NCBI GenBank assembly: GCA_027924585.1 | Contig: BSBM01000076.1 | Location: forward strand, 9,594,001 to 9,658,000 | DNA from: Larix kaempferi | Lineage: Eukaryota; Streptophyta; Pinopsida; Pinales; Pinaceae | Length of the DNA: 64,000 bases | Direction: 5' to 3' | Part shown: positions 9,795-21,769 of the stretch, piece by piece | Layout of the letters: every line of letters begins with the position of its first letter | Position numbering within the stretch: position 1 is the stretch's first letter | Translations under genes and position numbers: made by a program | Notes under the pieces: model-generated | Database searches by the model: none | Told to the model about the DNA's origin: nothing | Seen by the model: the letters and a program-made list of their open reading frames with translations, nothing else

Positions 9795-9920
9795 AGGTAG
9801 AGGCTCGAGTTAAGATAGGGCAAAGGGGATGTTCTCTGCATTCTCGTCGGTCTCCTTTCTCTTTGGATTGTTCTAAGTGTTAAGTTGTTTCCGTCTTTGC
9901 TTTGGCGGGTGAATTTTAGC

Positions 9921-10388
9921 ATGGAGCACGCACATTCACAGGTTGGGGATAGTCTCTATTTGAGGTGTTTCAGGTGCAGCAAGGCCATTAGAGGACCGAA
10001 TGCTGCTTTTAGTAGGGCTACTTTGATGGTCGATGAGGATATTGGCATCACGGAGGAGCACATGCATCCTGCACATGGTTTTTGTCATCGGCATGACAGG
10101 GCTAGAAGCACTCATAACCCGGAAGAGAGGCTTGGCCACACAAACTTCGAGTTGGAAATGAAGAGCCGTCTGCTGGAATTGGAAGGCCAAGTCAGGCTGA
10201 TTAGAAATGAAAACTTGGAATTCAAGAAGGTTTTGATTCGCCTCTATTCATTGACTGAAACTACAAATATTGAGGTAAAACACCAGAATAGTATGGTGGC
10301 AAAGAAAGTGGAACAGTTGGAGGAGATGCTGGGACTCGGATACCCACATAAAAAACACAACTCTGGCGTAGGAAGCTGGAGAAATTGA
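9921..10388 (+). CDS. LINE-A ORF3, second part: Cys/His cluster plus coiled coil, 155 aa
   Basis: The frame is open from 9819; the first ATG is at 9921. Residues 16-19 are CFRC and residues 47-58 hold HMHPAHGFCHRH, a possible metal-binding cluster (inference). Residues 76-138 are a likely coiled coil (LLELEGQVRLIRNENLEFKK, later KKVEQLEEMLGL). A frameshift near 10375 is suggested because the next frame continues with KLKKIMAQAG and a Ser/Gly-rich tail to 10489. The stretch LLELE..VRLIR matches LLELE..IRVLR in the LINE-B ORF3 at the equivalent position. The role is unknown; RNA binding or multimerisation of the particle would be guesses. Confidence 0.5.
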   Translation: MEHAHSQVGDSLYLRCFRCSKAIRGPNAAFSRATLMVDEDIGITEEHMHPAHGFCHRHDRARSTHNPEERLGHTNFELEMKSRLLELEGQVRLIRNENLEFKKVLIRLYSLTETTNIEVKHQNSMVAKKVEQLEEMLGLGYPHKKHNSGVGSWRN

Positions 10389-10489
10389 AGAAAATCATGG
10401 CCCAAGCAGGGAACTTCGTCGACCTCAGCCATGACAAGAATGGGACTGCTGGCTCCAGTAGCGCAATCCTGAACACCGACAACCCCTAG

Positions 10490-10870
10490 TTGCCTATGGT
10501 TGGTTTCGTCTTTTTGCCTTTTATGCATCTATATCAGCTTTTTGGCCTAGGATCTGTTTCTCTGAATTTTTTGGGATGGAAGAACTCAGGAAATCCACCG
10601 TTTTTGGCAGCTCTAGCTATCAGTAGTTTAGTTAATAGCTACTAGTACAATAATGTGTTTTTTTTTTTTATGCATTAGAGTTCTAGGACAGTTCGTCAAA
10701 TGTTATAGCGTACACGGACCTGGAATGCTTTTTCATGGTTGTAAGAATGTAAAAGATGAACTGGATATTATGGATGCTACCTTGTTAAAGGAGCAATCTG
10801 CCTCTGCACTATGTAAATTTCGACCTTATTTTTAATCAAAAACTACTCAACCGCCTGTGTTAAAAAAAAA
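10490..10870 (+). other. LINE-A 3' untranslated region and poly-A
   Basis: Non-coding, T-rich tail with a 10-T run near 10655 and a terminal A run. No AATAAA signal stands out. Confidence 0.6.
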
Positions 10871-10886
10871 AATCCAAGGCAAACAT
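10871..10886. repeat. Right target-site duplication of LINE-A
   Basis: AATCCAAGGCAAACAT, the partner of 9167-9182. Confidence 0.85.
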
Positions 10887-11943
10887 GCCAACAATTTGTG
10901 CTCAAGTACATAGGGGAAATCTTTGTATGCACTCTTTGGATACATGACGGATCATTCTTGATAATATAACCTTTTATTGTTTATTAATGAAAGCTAAAAT
11001 GAATTTTTCTAAACAAAAAATGTAGTTCCAATTTATACTTAAGTTGTTGACTAAACGCTAAAAGAAACTCTTATTTAAAGATTGTTGAAAAGATGGTAGA
11101 ACTAGAGAGTCATATTTGTAAATATAAGGTGTTCTCTTTTTATTGCATAAATTGTAGAACTATTTAATTTTGTTTATAGAATATAAAAGAGAAATTTTCT
11201 TTCTTGAAAATGAGGTTGCATGAGGGAATTGGCATCTTAGGGGTGAAAAAAGATATGATAAGTTGTTATTTCAGATCAGTCTACTTGTAGGCAACATCAA
11301 TTAATTAATAATGATTTGTGAATTGTTTTTTATTTTACACGAGGAAAACCCCAAACCATATCTATTTTCAGTTTCTACGATAATGCTTCGGCGTTTTACA
11401 TTTTTTTTTATGTAGGTTTTGAAACGGAATCCAAATTCATATACAATCCAAAATTGGAACAATATTTCATGGTTTTAGCTTAAGAAACAAAATGTCACAC
11501 GTGTTCTTTTTAAGACTAATTATCCCACTCCATGTTTTTGTCTCAACAAATAGGATTGGTGATAACATATGAATGATGCCAAGATCTAATATATAAAAGA
11601 TACCTCTATCATGTTGATTGAGTTTGGATGAGGTCCAAGATCATAAACCTAAATCAAAGTAGTATAAATTAGGGTAGAGTGGATTCCTCTTAAAAGTTAG
11701 AATGGAGTCTAATAAAAGTAGCCATTGCAAATTTCAATAAGGTTGCATGGGGGTGTATCTATAAGTAATAACTATATATAGGTATCTGTAGTAAAGGGTG
11801 ATGGTATTGCACTAGTAATTCTAATTTGTTAGTATGGTTTTTTTATCAAGAAAAAACATAACATCAATATGTAGAGTAAGCATCCATGTATGGAGATATG
11901 GTCTACACCACATTTTGTTTCCTTGAAGGAGTTAGTTTATTCT
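10887..11943. other. AT-rich spacer, nothing recognised
   Basis: No domain, LTR or long frame was seen on either strand. This DNA carried the LINE-A insertion. Confidence 0.5.
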
Positions 11944-13281
11944 CTTAGAGTAGAAATTACATTTGTTTCTTTAGATTTTTTTGTCACTTTCTTTTAGTTT
12001 TGTTTGGTTTTTTTTCCTCTTTCAATTTTTGTTCTTCATCATTTTTTCTAGTTTTTTTTTCCTAAATCACCGTAGAGCATATTTTCTCTCCGGTCTGCGA
12101 TTTCTTCTTTATTTTCTTATGTATTCTCGTGGCATTTCTTTGTTCAATTCAATCCTACTTGTCTTCATATAATCCTTTTTGGCACTTGAAAACCTCTCTT
12201 CCAGAGTAGATTTGGGGGCTTTATGAGGAAAAGAAGTGAGGTGTCCATAGGCATGGTTGGTTTTATCAAGGAAATTCTATATTCTCATGGTCAAGAATTT
12301 GCGTCGAGAAATTCCACCCATCTTCAAATCTAAGGATGTGGGGGACCTTAGTGAATATTCATCTCCAAACAAATCTTGATAGCAATAGTGTAATCTTCAC
12401 ATGTGGCCTCAACCATCTCATATTGTGTCATTAATGCATTTTGTTGGGAATTAATTATGGCTAAGGCCCATTTATGGTAATACTAGGTCATTTATTAGGC
12501 CAACCTAGTCAACTTTGATATGTAAGCTCAATAACTCTTTTGGGAGTGTACCCTTCTTATATGAGCAAAAAAAATAATTTTTGCAAAGATGCCCTTGTTA
12601 TTATTACAAATAACACAACTCAAACCTCATTTGTAACACCATCTTGTGTGTGATCATGTGATCTTGTTATTATTCTTTAAATTATGGGCATCATTATTTT
12701 ATAGAAGTGATTAATACATGCTCTGCATCTTTTGCATTCTTTTGTTCTATGGTTGTGTTTTACTTTCTCTAGCATATCTTTTGGACAACACTAGCATAAT
12801 TTTTTAGTGTTGTTTTATCCTTTATTTTGCAGGTTGTTGGGTTGGTTGTTATGATCCATTCAATCCCATCATTCTCTTGTGATCTTTGTGATATCAACAA
12901 ATCTTCGCACCTAAGAAGATTCCATTGGTGGAGTTCTTTTACCGTTAAATTTCCACATATTATTTCAATTTTCAAATGATTTTTAAAATAGAATTCCCCC
13001 TTAAATAAAGGGGTAGGTGGGAAGTCTTGTACAAATTTCAAATTGGAATGGCTTTGAACTCTTCCTTATGGTTGAAGAGTGTAAATGCCACAATTTTAGG
13101 GAAAGGGAAAAGATTTCCCCAAAACATGGACCCTTAGTTAGCATTGCTACTTTATCTTATTTTGAGTAAAAAATTACAATAAAAAACCATCTAGCAAAGA
13201 ATTAAAATATGCATTAAACGAGGTTCAAAAGTCTAAAGGAATTAGTTCTTAATTGGGAACCAAACCCTTTGAATCTACAAA

Positions 13282-13624
13282 TGTTAGAAATCATAGGTGC
13301 ATTGTAGAGGAAAACAAACAATCCAAGCTAGGAGCTGGTGGTGTTTAAAGACATTGTTATAATATTGAAGCATGGAACATATAATAAATTTATCATCAAG
13401 ATTCATCATATCACTCAATATATGAGCTCATTTATCTATATGTGACTAACCAATCTTTAACAAATCAGGGTTGATTTGGTCATACTTGATCATTCAAGGT
13501 GGTCCCATTCAGTTAGTCGAACATCAGATCTTACCTTAGTTGAGCCCAATCATTTAGATGATCAAGATATTTGTGCCTAATGGGTCCCACTTGATTATGA
13601 GGTAGCATAAGCACAAGCTATTTC
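13282..13624 (-). repeat. Copia-B family LTR 1 (end deleted)
   Basis: This starts TGTTAGAAATCATAGGTGC as in LTR 2 and LTR 3, keeps the ATGAGCTCATTTATCTATA block, but lacks the final 100 or so bases including the CCAACA end and the purine tract. Confidence 0.75.
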
Positions 13625-14921
13625 ATAGTAGAAGTTACATTTGTTTCTTTAGATTCTTCGTCACTTCCATTTAGTTCTACTTGGTTTATATCCTCTTTTG
13701 ATATCTATTCTTCATTTTTAGGGGATTTTTTCTCGAAATCACCTTCTAGCCTATTTACTCTTGGGTTCAAGATTTGCTTTTATTTTATTATGGATTCTTG
13801 TGGCATTCTTTTGATTCCATCCTACTCTTCTTTGTCTCGTCCTTTTTTGCACTTGAAAACCTCTTTTTTAAAGCATACTAGGGGTTTTGTCAGGCCAGGA
13901 AGCAAGGTTTTCATAGGCATGGTAGTGTTTGCAAGAAAATTCCATGTTTTCATAATCAAGAAATTGAGTCAAGTAAATTCCAACCACCTTAAAATTTTAG
14001 TATGTAGGGAGATTCATCTCCAAAAAAATATTGATAGGAATGGTTATTTCTTCACATGTGGCCACAACCATCTCATATTTTGTCATTAATGCATTTTATT
14101 AGGCATTAATTGTAATATAGGTTATGGTTAAGGCCACCTAGTCCACCTTGATATGTAGTCACAATAACCCTCTTGGGAGTGTAACCTACTTATGTGGGTC
14201 AATAATCCCTCTTGGGAAGATTCCCTACTTGAGTTGTGTATAAATACATATCTAAAACCTCATTTACAACATGATCTTGTGTTATCATGTGATATTTTTA
14301 TCATTCTTTAGACTATTGGAATCATTATTTTATTCAAGTGATTGAGCCTGCACAAGTGATTGAGCTTGTGAGCACCATTTTGTTCAATGGTTGTGTTTTT
14401 TTCGCTCTAACACATCTTTTGGATAGCTCTAGCACATTGATTCAGAGTTGTTTTCTCCTTTATTTTGCAAGTTTTTGAGTTGGTTATTAAGTTCCACTCA
14501 ATCACATTGTTCTCTTGTGATATTTGTGATCTTAACACATCCTTGCACTTGAGAAGATTTATTTGGTGGAATTGTTTTGCACCTAAATTTCCCCACAAGA
14601 TTTCTTATTTTCCAATGATTTTTAAAATTTCATCCTCCTTTAAATAAAGAGGTAGGTTGCTAGGACTTGCCCAAATTGGAAAATGGAATGGTCTTGAATT
14701 ATTCTATAGCTAGGTTGAAGGGTGTGGGTTCCACAACTTTATATAAAGGAAAACTCTTTCTCTAAGGTATGGACTCTTAGTTAGCATTGCTAGTTTATCT
14801 TATTTTTGAGTTAAAAAATATGATAAAAAAACATCTAGCAAAGAATAAAAAAACTTATAAGTTTGGTATTCCGCAAAGGAATTATGTCTTAACCAAGAGC
14901 CAAACCCTTTGAATCTACAAA

Positions 14922-15290
14922 TGTTAGAAATCACAAGTGCATTGCACAAGTAAACAAACAAATCCAAGCTATGAGTTGTTGGTGTCTAAAGGCACTGTTA
15001 TAATGTTGAAGCACAAAAAATATAGTAGTTTATTCATCATATCACCCAATATATGAGCTCATTTATCTATACTTGAGTATATAACCAATCTCCCTCGAAT
15101 TATGGTTGATTTGGTCAAACTTGATCACTCATCACAAACCCATTTAGTTAATCGAACCTCAAATCTCACATTAGTAGAACATAGTCAAGTAGTCAACCAA
15201 TGACTTTGCACCTTACCCATTGATTTGCTCGAGTCTACTTATTCGATTAGTTGTCTGGTACACTTCAAGTTGGATTTACACATTCCAACA
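14922..15290 (-). repeat. Copia-B family LTR 2
   Basis: TGTTAGAAATCACAAG to ACACATTCCAACA, 369 bases with TG...CA ends, homologous to 16622-17004. Confidence 0.85.
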
Positions 15291-16621
15291 TCCCTTTTCA
15301 ATACAACTTGGAGGATCAGAAGGTGGCAAAGCACAAGTTCTTTTGGAATAGAAGTTGCATTTGTTTGTTTATAATTTTTTTCACTTCCTTTTAATTCTAC
15401 TTGGTTTTTATCCTCTTTTGATTTACGTTCTTCATTTTTTGTGAATTTTTTTTCTAAATCACCTTCCAGCATGTTTACTCTTGGTTCGAGATTTGTTCTA
15501 TATTATTGTGTCATTGCTAAGTTTGATTTCATCTTATGTTTCTTTGTCTCATCCCTATTTGCACTTCAGAACCTCTCTTTTGGGCATATTTGAGAGATTT
15601 ATGAGGACAAGAAGTGTGGTATCCATATGCACAATAGATTTTGTAAAGAAATCCTATGTTCGCATAGTCAACATTTTTAATTCTAGGAGATGACCCACCT
15701 TAAAGTTTAAGGATGTTGGGAAACATTTCTGAATATTTCTCTCCAAACAAATCTTGTTGGGAATGGTGCAATCTTCACATATGGCGACAACGACCTCATA
15801 TTGTGTAATAAATGCATTGTGCTAGTCATTAACAATGGCTAAGGCCATGATTTATTGTAATACTTGTTAATGGTTAAGGTCAAACCAATCAATTTTGATA
15901 TGTATGCTCAATAAACCTATTTTGGAGTGTGTCCTTATGTGGGCCGATGGCCCCTTTTGGGAGGATGCCCTACTTGAGTTGTGTATAAATACATAACTCA
16001 AACTTCATTTGTAAGATCAAATGGCGTGATCATGTGATCTTCTTATCATTATTTAACCTACGGGAATCATATTTTACACAAGTTCTTAACCCTATGGGCA
16101 CTATATTTCACATTCTCTTATTCTATGGTTGTGTTTTTTAGTTGTCTAGCACATCTTGTGGTCAACTCTAATGCACTTGTTTAGTGTTATTTTGTCTTTT
16201 CTTTTGTAGGTATTTGGGTTGGTTGGTTATGTTTCATTCAATCCCCTCATTCTCTTGTTGATCTTTGTGATCTCAACAAATCTTTGCATATGGGAAGATT
16301 ACTTTGGTGGAATTATTTTACCCCTAAATTTCCCCATATGATTTTTAAAATTTCCTTCTCCCTTAAATAGAGGTTAGATTTGGAGCCTTGCCCAAATTAG
16401 AAATTGGAATGTCCTTGTCACAAATTTTGCAAAAGGACAAATCTTTCTCCAAAATATAGACCCTTAATTAGCGTTGCTATTTTACCTTATTCCAAGGTAA
16501 AAATTACACTTAAAAACTATATAGTAAATAATAAAACACTTTAAAGATTTGTGTTTGACAAGGTTCAAAATTCCAAAGGAATTATCTCTTAATTAAGAGC
16601 CAAATCCTTTGAAACTACAAA

Positions 16622-17004
16622 TGTTAGAAATCACAGGTGCTTTGCAGAAGTAACCAAATAGATCCTAGCTGGGAGTTGGTGGTGTCTATAGACACCATTA
16701 TAAAGTTGAAGCATAGAGCATATAATAAATTATTCATCAGAATTCATCATATCACTCACTATATGAGCTCATTTATTTATACTTGAGTATATAACCATTC
16801 TCCCACTAATTAGGGTTGATTGCTAAAAGTTGATTACTCAAGTTGGACCATTCAATTAGTTTGACATATAATCTTGCATTAGCTGAACCAAATTATTTGG
16901 TCAATCAATGGATTTGTTCCCAGCATGTCCCAATCAACTCATTCAAGTATTTATAGTTAGTTCGCTGACCGATCTACTTAAAGTTGGATTGACACATTCC
17001 AACA
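16622..17004 (-). repeat. Copia-B 3' LTR (array LTR 3)
   Basis: 383 bases with TGTTAG...CCAACA on the plus strand. Right after it, TCCACCCCTAAATAC gives a minus-strand purine tract (AGGGGTGGA) abutting the LTR, as expected for a 3' LTR. Confidence 0.85.
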
Positions 17005-17789
17005 TCCACCCCTAAATACAACATGGAGGATTAGGAGGTGGCATAAGCACAAGTTCTTTTGGAGTAGAAGTTACATTTTTTTCTTTAGATTCCGTGTCAC
17101 TTCCTTCTAGTTATACTTAGTTTCTATACTCTTCCATTTTCTTTTCTTTTTCATTTTTTGTATATTTTTCCTTCTAAATCACCTTGCATATTTAGTCTCT
17201 AGTCTGAAATTTCTTCCTCGTTTTCTTTTGTGTGCTTGTGGAATTCTTCTATTTGATTCCATCCTACTTGTATTTTATTCCATTCCATTCTACTTGTCTT
17301 CATCTCATCCTTTCTGACACTCAAAAACCTCTTCCAGAGCAAATTTTGAGGCTTTTTGGGGACAATAAGCGAGGTGTCCATAAGCATGGTGATATTTGTA
17401 AGGATTCAATGTTCTCATGGTTAAGAATTTAAGTCTAGGAATTTCCACCCACCTTCAAATTTCAAGATGTTAGGAATGGTGTAACCTTCGCACGTGTCCA
17501 CAACCATCTCATATTGTATCATTAATGCATTTTGCTAGGAATGGTGTAATATTCACATGTGGACACAACTATCTCATATGGTCTCATTAATTCATTTTGT
17601 TAAGCATTAATTATGGATAGGTCATCATTTATTTTAATACTAGGTTATGGATAAGGTCAACCTTGTCAACTTTGATATGTAGTCTCACTAACACTCCTGG
17701 GAATATGCCCTAAGTTATGTGGGTTAATAGCCTCTCTTGGGAGGATTCCCTAATAGCCTCTTGGGAGGATTCCCTACTACAACATTGAC

Positions 17790-20340
17790 CTTATGTTTTT
17801 TGCTTTGATTCTTCCTCAAATCATAAGCCTTGCCTACTTCAATGTCAGCAGCTTCAATGGTCTTTGTTACCTATGTAGGATAACAAATATCTCTTGTAGA
17901 AGGTGTCTTTGCAACACATCCATTATTAATAGACTCAATGATGTTGTCAATTGATTGATCATTCTCACTAAGACATGCATCATTATGGATATAACCTGCA
18001 ATCAAATTAGTGGTAGAAGTCTAACTAGAATTAAGGCTAGTTGATTTAGAATGTGAAATAATCAGTGCAAGGTTTATATTAGTCAATTTAGTGGTATGCA
18101 AAAATCCCATTGAAACATTTTCTGAAATGATAGAAGATGTTAGCAAAGAAACGCCTAAATTTTTCTCATAAAAAATAACATATTGTTGATTGATCACTTC
18201 TTTCTAAATGGGTTTAGTTAGTCAAGAGGATTTAGACTCTTCAAAATATCCTAACTTGATGCATGGATGACTCTTGGGATCCAACTTCTACTCCTCATCT
18301 ATGATATGAGCCCAAGCCAAGCCATGCATCCAAAGGTTTTGAGATATTAGATCAATGGTTTCGGTCCCACCCCATTTCTCCAGAGGAGTGGCATTCCAAA
18401 CTACTCTAGTCGAAACTTTATTGATAATGTAATTTGAGTAGGTAACAACCTTTGCCTAAAAATTGGTTGGTATTCCTTTTGCTTGCATTAAACATTGAGG
18501 CATCTTAAGCAAGGTCCTATTTTTCCTCTCAATGGCTCCATTCTACTGAGGAGTGTAAGGTTTCATTTGTTGTTATGCGATACCATTCCAAGATAGGTAT
18601 CCTTCAAAAGCACAACCCACATATTCTCCTTCATTACTAAACATTAAGTAGTTCATAGGTTGATTGCATTACTTTTTAGTGAATGTATTAAACTCCTTGA
18701 ATTTCTCAAAAACCATATCCTTTGTCTTCAATAACAATACCATAAATAAATCTAGAAAAGTTACAATGAAGGTCAAAATATACATTGCATTCATTAGGGA
18801 AGGAATATTTATTGTGCAGAGATCATTGCGCTCAAGCTCCAACCGTGTCTTTCCTACATGCCTTCCCTTGCCTACATGTCATGTTTGTCAAGAAGATAAC
18901 ACACACACCTTTATGAGGAACTACTTTAGGGAGGCTATCAACTTCATAAGCCTAAAAATTATATGCCCTAATCTTTCATGCCAAATTTTGCTTATATCAT
19001 CAATTCTAGGCACAATAGAAAACAATCAAGTTTAAATCTTTAAATTATCAAATTAAAATAATTTTGATAGTCTATTTGTGGGGTCAAAAATACCTATAAT
19101 GAAAACAACAACATTGTTGTTCAAATCTTTCACAACAAATCTGTCATTCCAAAACTCAACGGTTTTATTAGTTTGAGTGAGTTGTGGTACATACAATAGT
19201 TTTTCACAAAGTTATGGTACATAGTAAACATTAGTGATCACACTATGTTCACATTCAACCCTACAATTGCCAACAATAGTACGCACATATCATCGGAAAC
19301 AAAGGTCTTCACTTGTTTGGCCTTGCAAAAAGAATAAGAATAGAGAGGCTTCCTTAGCCATGTGATCTAAACATCTAGTGTCCACTATCCATTCTATTTT
19401 ATAAGTATGAGCATGTAATGCTCGAGAAGAATTAATAAAAATGGTGTAATGAGTTCACCATTATTTTCTTGAGGGCATGATTATTGGTTATCTTAAATTC
19501 TTTTAACCTTTTCTTCATGGTCACTAGTCTTCTTCCAACAAGTCTTCTCAATATGCCTTGGTTTCCCACAATATTGATAGAGCTTATTATTCTTGACCTT
19601 TGGTTAATTTTTTACTAGCATTCCATTGCTTATTTTTGTCAATTGGTTCTCCAAGGTTTTGATCATGGTCTCCTCCATGGTTTCTCTCCTTATTTCCATC
19701 TCGACCTCTTTCCATATATGTGGCTTATCACTAAGTCTTATATCATGTCCTAATTAACAAATTACGAAATGATTCAAAGGTTTAATATTTATCGTATTCC
19801 TTAAAGCCCAATTTGCACGAAATCTGGAGTAGAAAACATCATAAGGTTTTTTCAAGTTCACTAGGATTAATTCTATTAACTAACGTCACGAAGTGTTTCC
19901 CACATTCTCCCAACTTCAACTTTATCTCCTTTACATAAAGTTAAATAGTACTCAATCCTCTCAAATGGGAGGTTCAAGAGAGATAAAGTATTTTTCAAGT
20001 TGCATCACTTGACTTTCATGAACTTTGTCAAACAACTTCTTCATCTTCTTTCAAACCTATTTCAAGTAGTCAATCATGCTAGTTTGAAATTGAAGCTCTC
20101 TTGAGATTTAGGTTGTCATGACACCTATAGTCTCATCTTTCGTGCCATTGATCAAGAACTTCTCATGGTCATCTTTAGGATCAAGTACAATAATTTTTCT
20201 AAACTGCCATAGAGCTTTACTTTTCAACAAAGTCTACATGTCATGCACCCATATACCATAGTTGTGCTCATTGAGTATGATGGAGTCTTACTTTGAACTG
20301 ATATTACTTTTGCAAACTTTGATTAAAAAAACCTGTAGGT
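17790..20340 (-). pseudogene. Copia-B gag-protease-integrase remnant
   Basis: The minus strand gives, from right to left, a degraded gag, a zinc knuckle near 19540-19595 with the first Cys changed to Tyr (YQYCGKPRHIEKTCW), a protease start (WIVDTRCLDHMAKE, usual WIIDSGCTHHMT) near 19390, integrase core (LELERNDLCTINIPSL, MYILTFI, EYVGCAFEGYL), then YTPQ-stop-NGAIERKNRT near 18530-18570 and the C-terminal part (IINKVSTRVVWNATPLEKWGG). Several stops and frameshifts are present. The catalytic Asp of NDLC and Glu of ERKN are still readable; the middle Asp region is degraded. Domain identity is firm from these motifs, exact ends are not. Confidence 0.8.
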
Positions 20341-20439
20341 CCAAAAACTATCCATTGTTTGTGTGGTGCGACAACATCAAAAACCCCTTGCAACAATAGA
20401 ACTATGTTGGGGTATTCTATCCCTAAGGATATGATACTA

Positions 20440-20788
20440 TCTTAAAAGCAATAGGGGCATTGCAGAAGTAACCAAACAAATCCAAGCTAGGAATTGGTGG
20501 TGTCTTTAGAAACCATTCTAGAGTTGAAGCACAGAACATATGATACAATATTCATCACATTGCTCACTATATGAGCTTATTTATTTATACTTGAGTATGT
20601 AACCAATCTCCCACAAATTGGTGTTGATTTGGTCAAACTTGATCACTCAAAGCGCAAATCTTGGATTTTGCGCTAGTTGGACCTAGTGGGTTAGTTAAAA
20701 TCTGCTCTCATAGTCCCAATCAACTTGGTCAGGAACTCAAATGGTTAGCAAATCAATACACCTCAAGTTCGATTTACACATCCCAACA
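20440..20788 (-). repeat. Copia-B 5' LTR (array LTR 4)
   Basis: Homologous to LTR 3 through GGCATTGCAGAAGTAACCAA, TATGAGCTTATTTATTTATA and the end ACACATCCCAACA. On the minus strand it is followed by TAGTATCATATCC (20428-20440), a degraded initiator-Met primer site. Confidence 0.8.
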
Positions 20789-21769
20789 CCAAACAAGCCC
20801 TCTAAAAGAAATGAAAAAGATTGTGAATGAAGAAAAATGAATACAAATGCTTTGGAAAAGTAAGGAATCATTCATGGAGAAGCAAATAAAAGTAATATTG
20901 GGAGTATTGTTCACAAAAAAACTCTTAAACAAGAAGGATGGATCCAATAGTGCTCGATCAACTCCTTTCCATTACCTACTTGTAGAATGCTTAGGATGAT
21001 CAAGGAAAATCTTGCAAATTTACTAGGGTAGGGAAGACACCAATTGTTTAACATGTGAGGATCGTTGAGGAGAAATTTGAATATTCTTAGAGGGATGAAG
21101 ATTTGAGGAAACCATTTTGACACCCTTGAGGGGATTTGAAATATCCCCTTTTGTGGAATCTTTTTACGGAAATCAATGGGTGACTAAAATTGGATATGCT
21201 TGACTAGTTACAAACATCACATTAAAAAAAAAGAAAATTCTTTGTTATTGGCATGTACGATCCATGTAGTAGCACATCATAAATCCCCTGCATTATTTTG
21301 CTCCATAGCAACATCAATAAAGCATACATTTGCTACCTCAACTACAACCCATTAGGAACCAACTGAGAGTGCCCATGCAAAGGGTAACTGGGGTGATTAA
21401 ATATCACCAAGCCAACTTTAGCAACACCCCGAGTACTAATCAAAGTTTCAAGACTATGTTAGCATGTCGACTTTAAGACCAAACAATTAATATGAACATG
21501 TTGGATTATTGATCATTACTTGTTTGTATAAATATGTAGCTAATAATCATTGTCATAGAATATGTGATCACATGTAGAGAAACAAATAAATAACTAGAGA
21601 AGTTGGCTATGCTAGGTTTCCTTCAAGTTGTTAAATACTTCTTAGCAAGTTCCTAGACTTTGCTTGCACCATTATTTGTATTTATACAATGAGAGCACAC
21701 ACCATTATTGCACAATGGTTTGACCATAGCTTAGTTTTATACTTCCATTACGATGTTGATGCAATATAC
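20789..21769. other. Spacer, nothing recognised
   Basis: AT-rich DNA without domain or repeat signature on either strand. Confidence 0.45.

Larger units (their letters stand above)
9183..10870 (+). mobile_element. LINE-A: 5'-truncated LINE
   Basis: A 1.69-kb segment bounded by a 16-bp target duplication and ending in a poly-A run (10862-10870). It begins inside the RNase H domain, so endonuclease, RT and ORF1 are absent, as is usual for aborted reverse transcription. Its 3' portion holds open frames beyond RNase H in the same arrangement as the fuller LINE-B at 26166-33112. It is clearly more GC-rich than its surroundings. Confidence 0.88.
11944..17780. repeat. Chimeric tandem array, period about 1.7 kb
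   Basis: Module M (T-rich, about 600-700 bases) starts at 11944, 13625, 15346 and 17061, giving periods of about 1.68, 1.72 and 1.72 kb. Between successive M modules lie module X (about 650-720 bases, 12556-13281, 14234-14921, 15976-16621) and an LTR. The fourth M lies inside Copia-B between its 3' LTR and its pol remnant, so M is the 3' untranslated part of that element. X borders LTRs 1-3 on the left with the same bases (CTACAAA then TGTTAG), so it is DNA that flanked the original insertion. The unit is therefore flank + LTR + element 3' end, multiplied in tandem. Units have diverged appreciably. Confidence 0.85.
16622..20788 (-). mobile_element. Copia-B: Ty1/Copia element lacking RT and RNase H
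   Basis: LTRs at 16622-17004 (3') and 20440-20788 (5') enclose a minus-strand polyprotein remnant in the order gag, zinc knuckle, protease, integrase. The pol frame stops at about 17780 where module M begins, so RT and RNase H have been deleted. The 3' LTR is also the last LTR of the tandem array to its left. Flanking pentamers are acaaa (left) and ccaaa (right), close but not identical. It is non-autonomous and heavily decayed. Confidence 0.8.
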
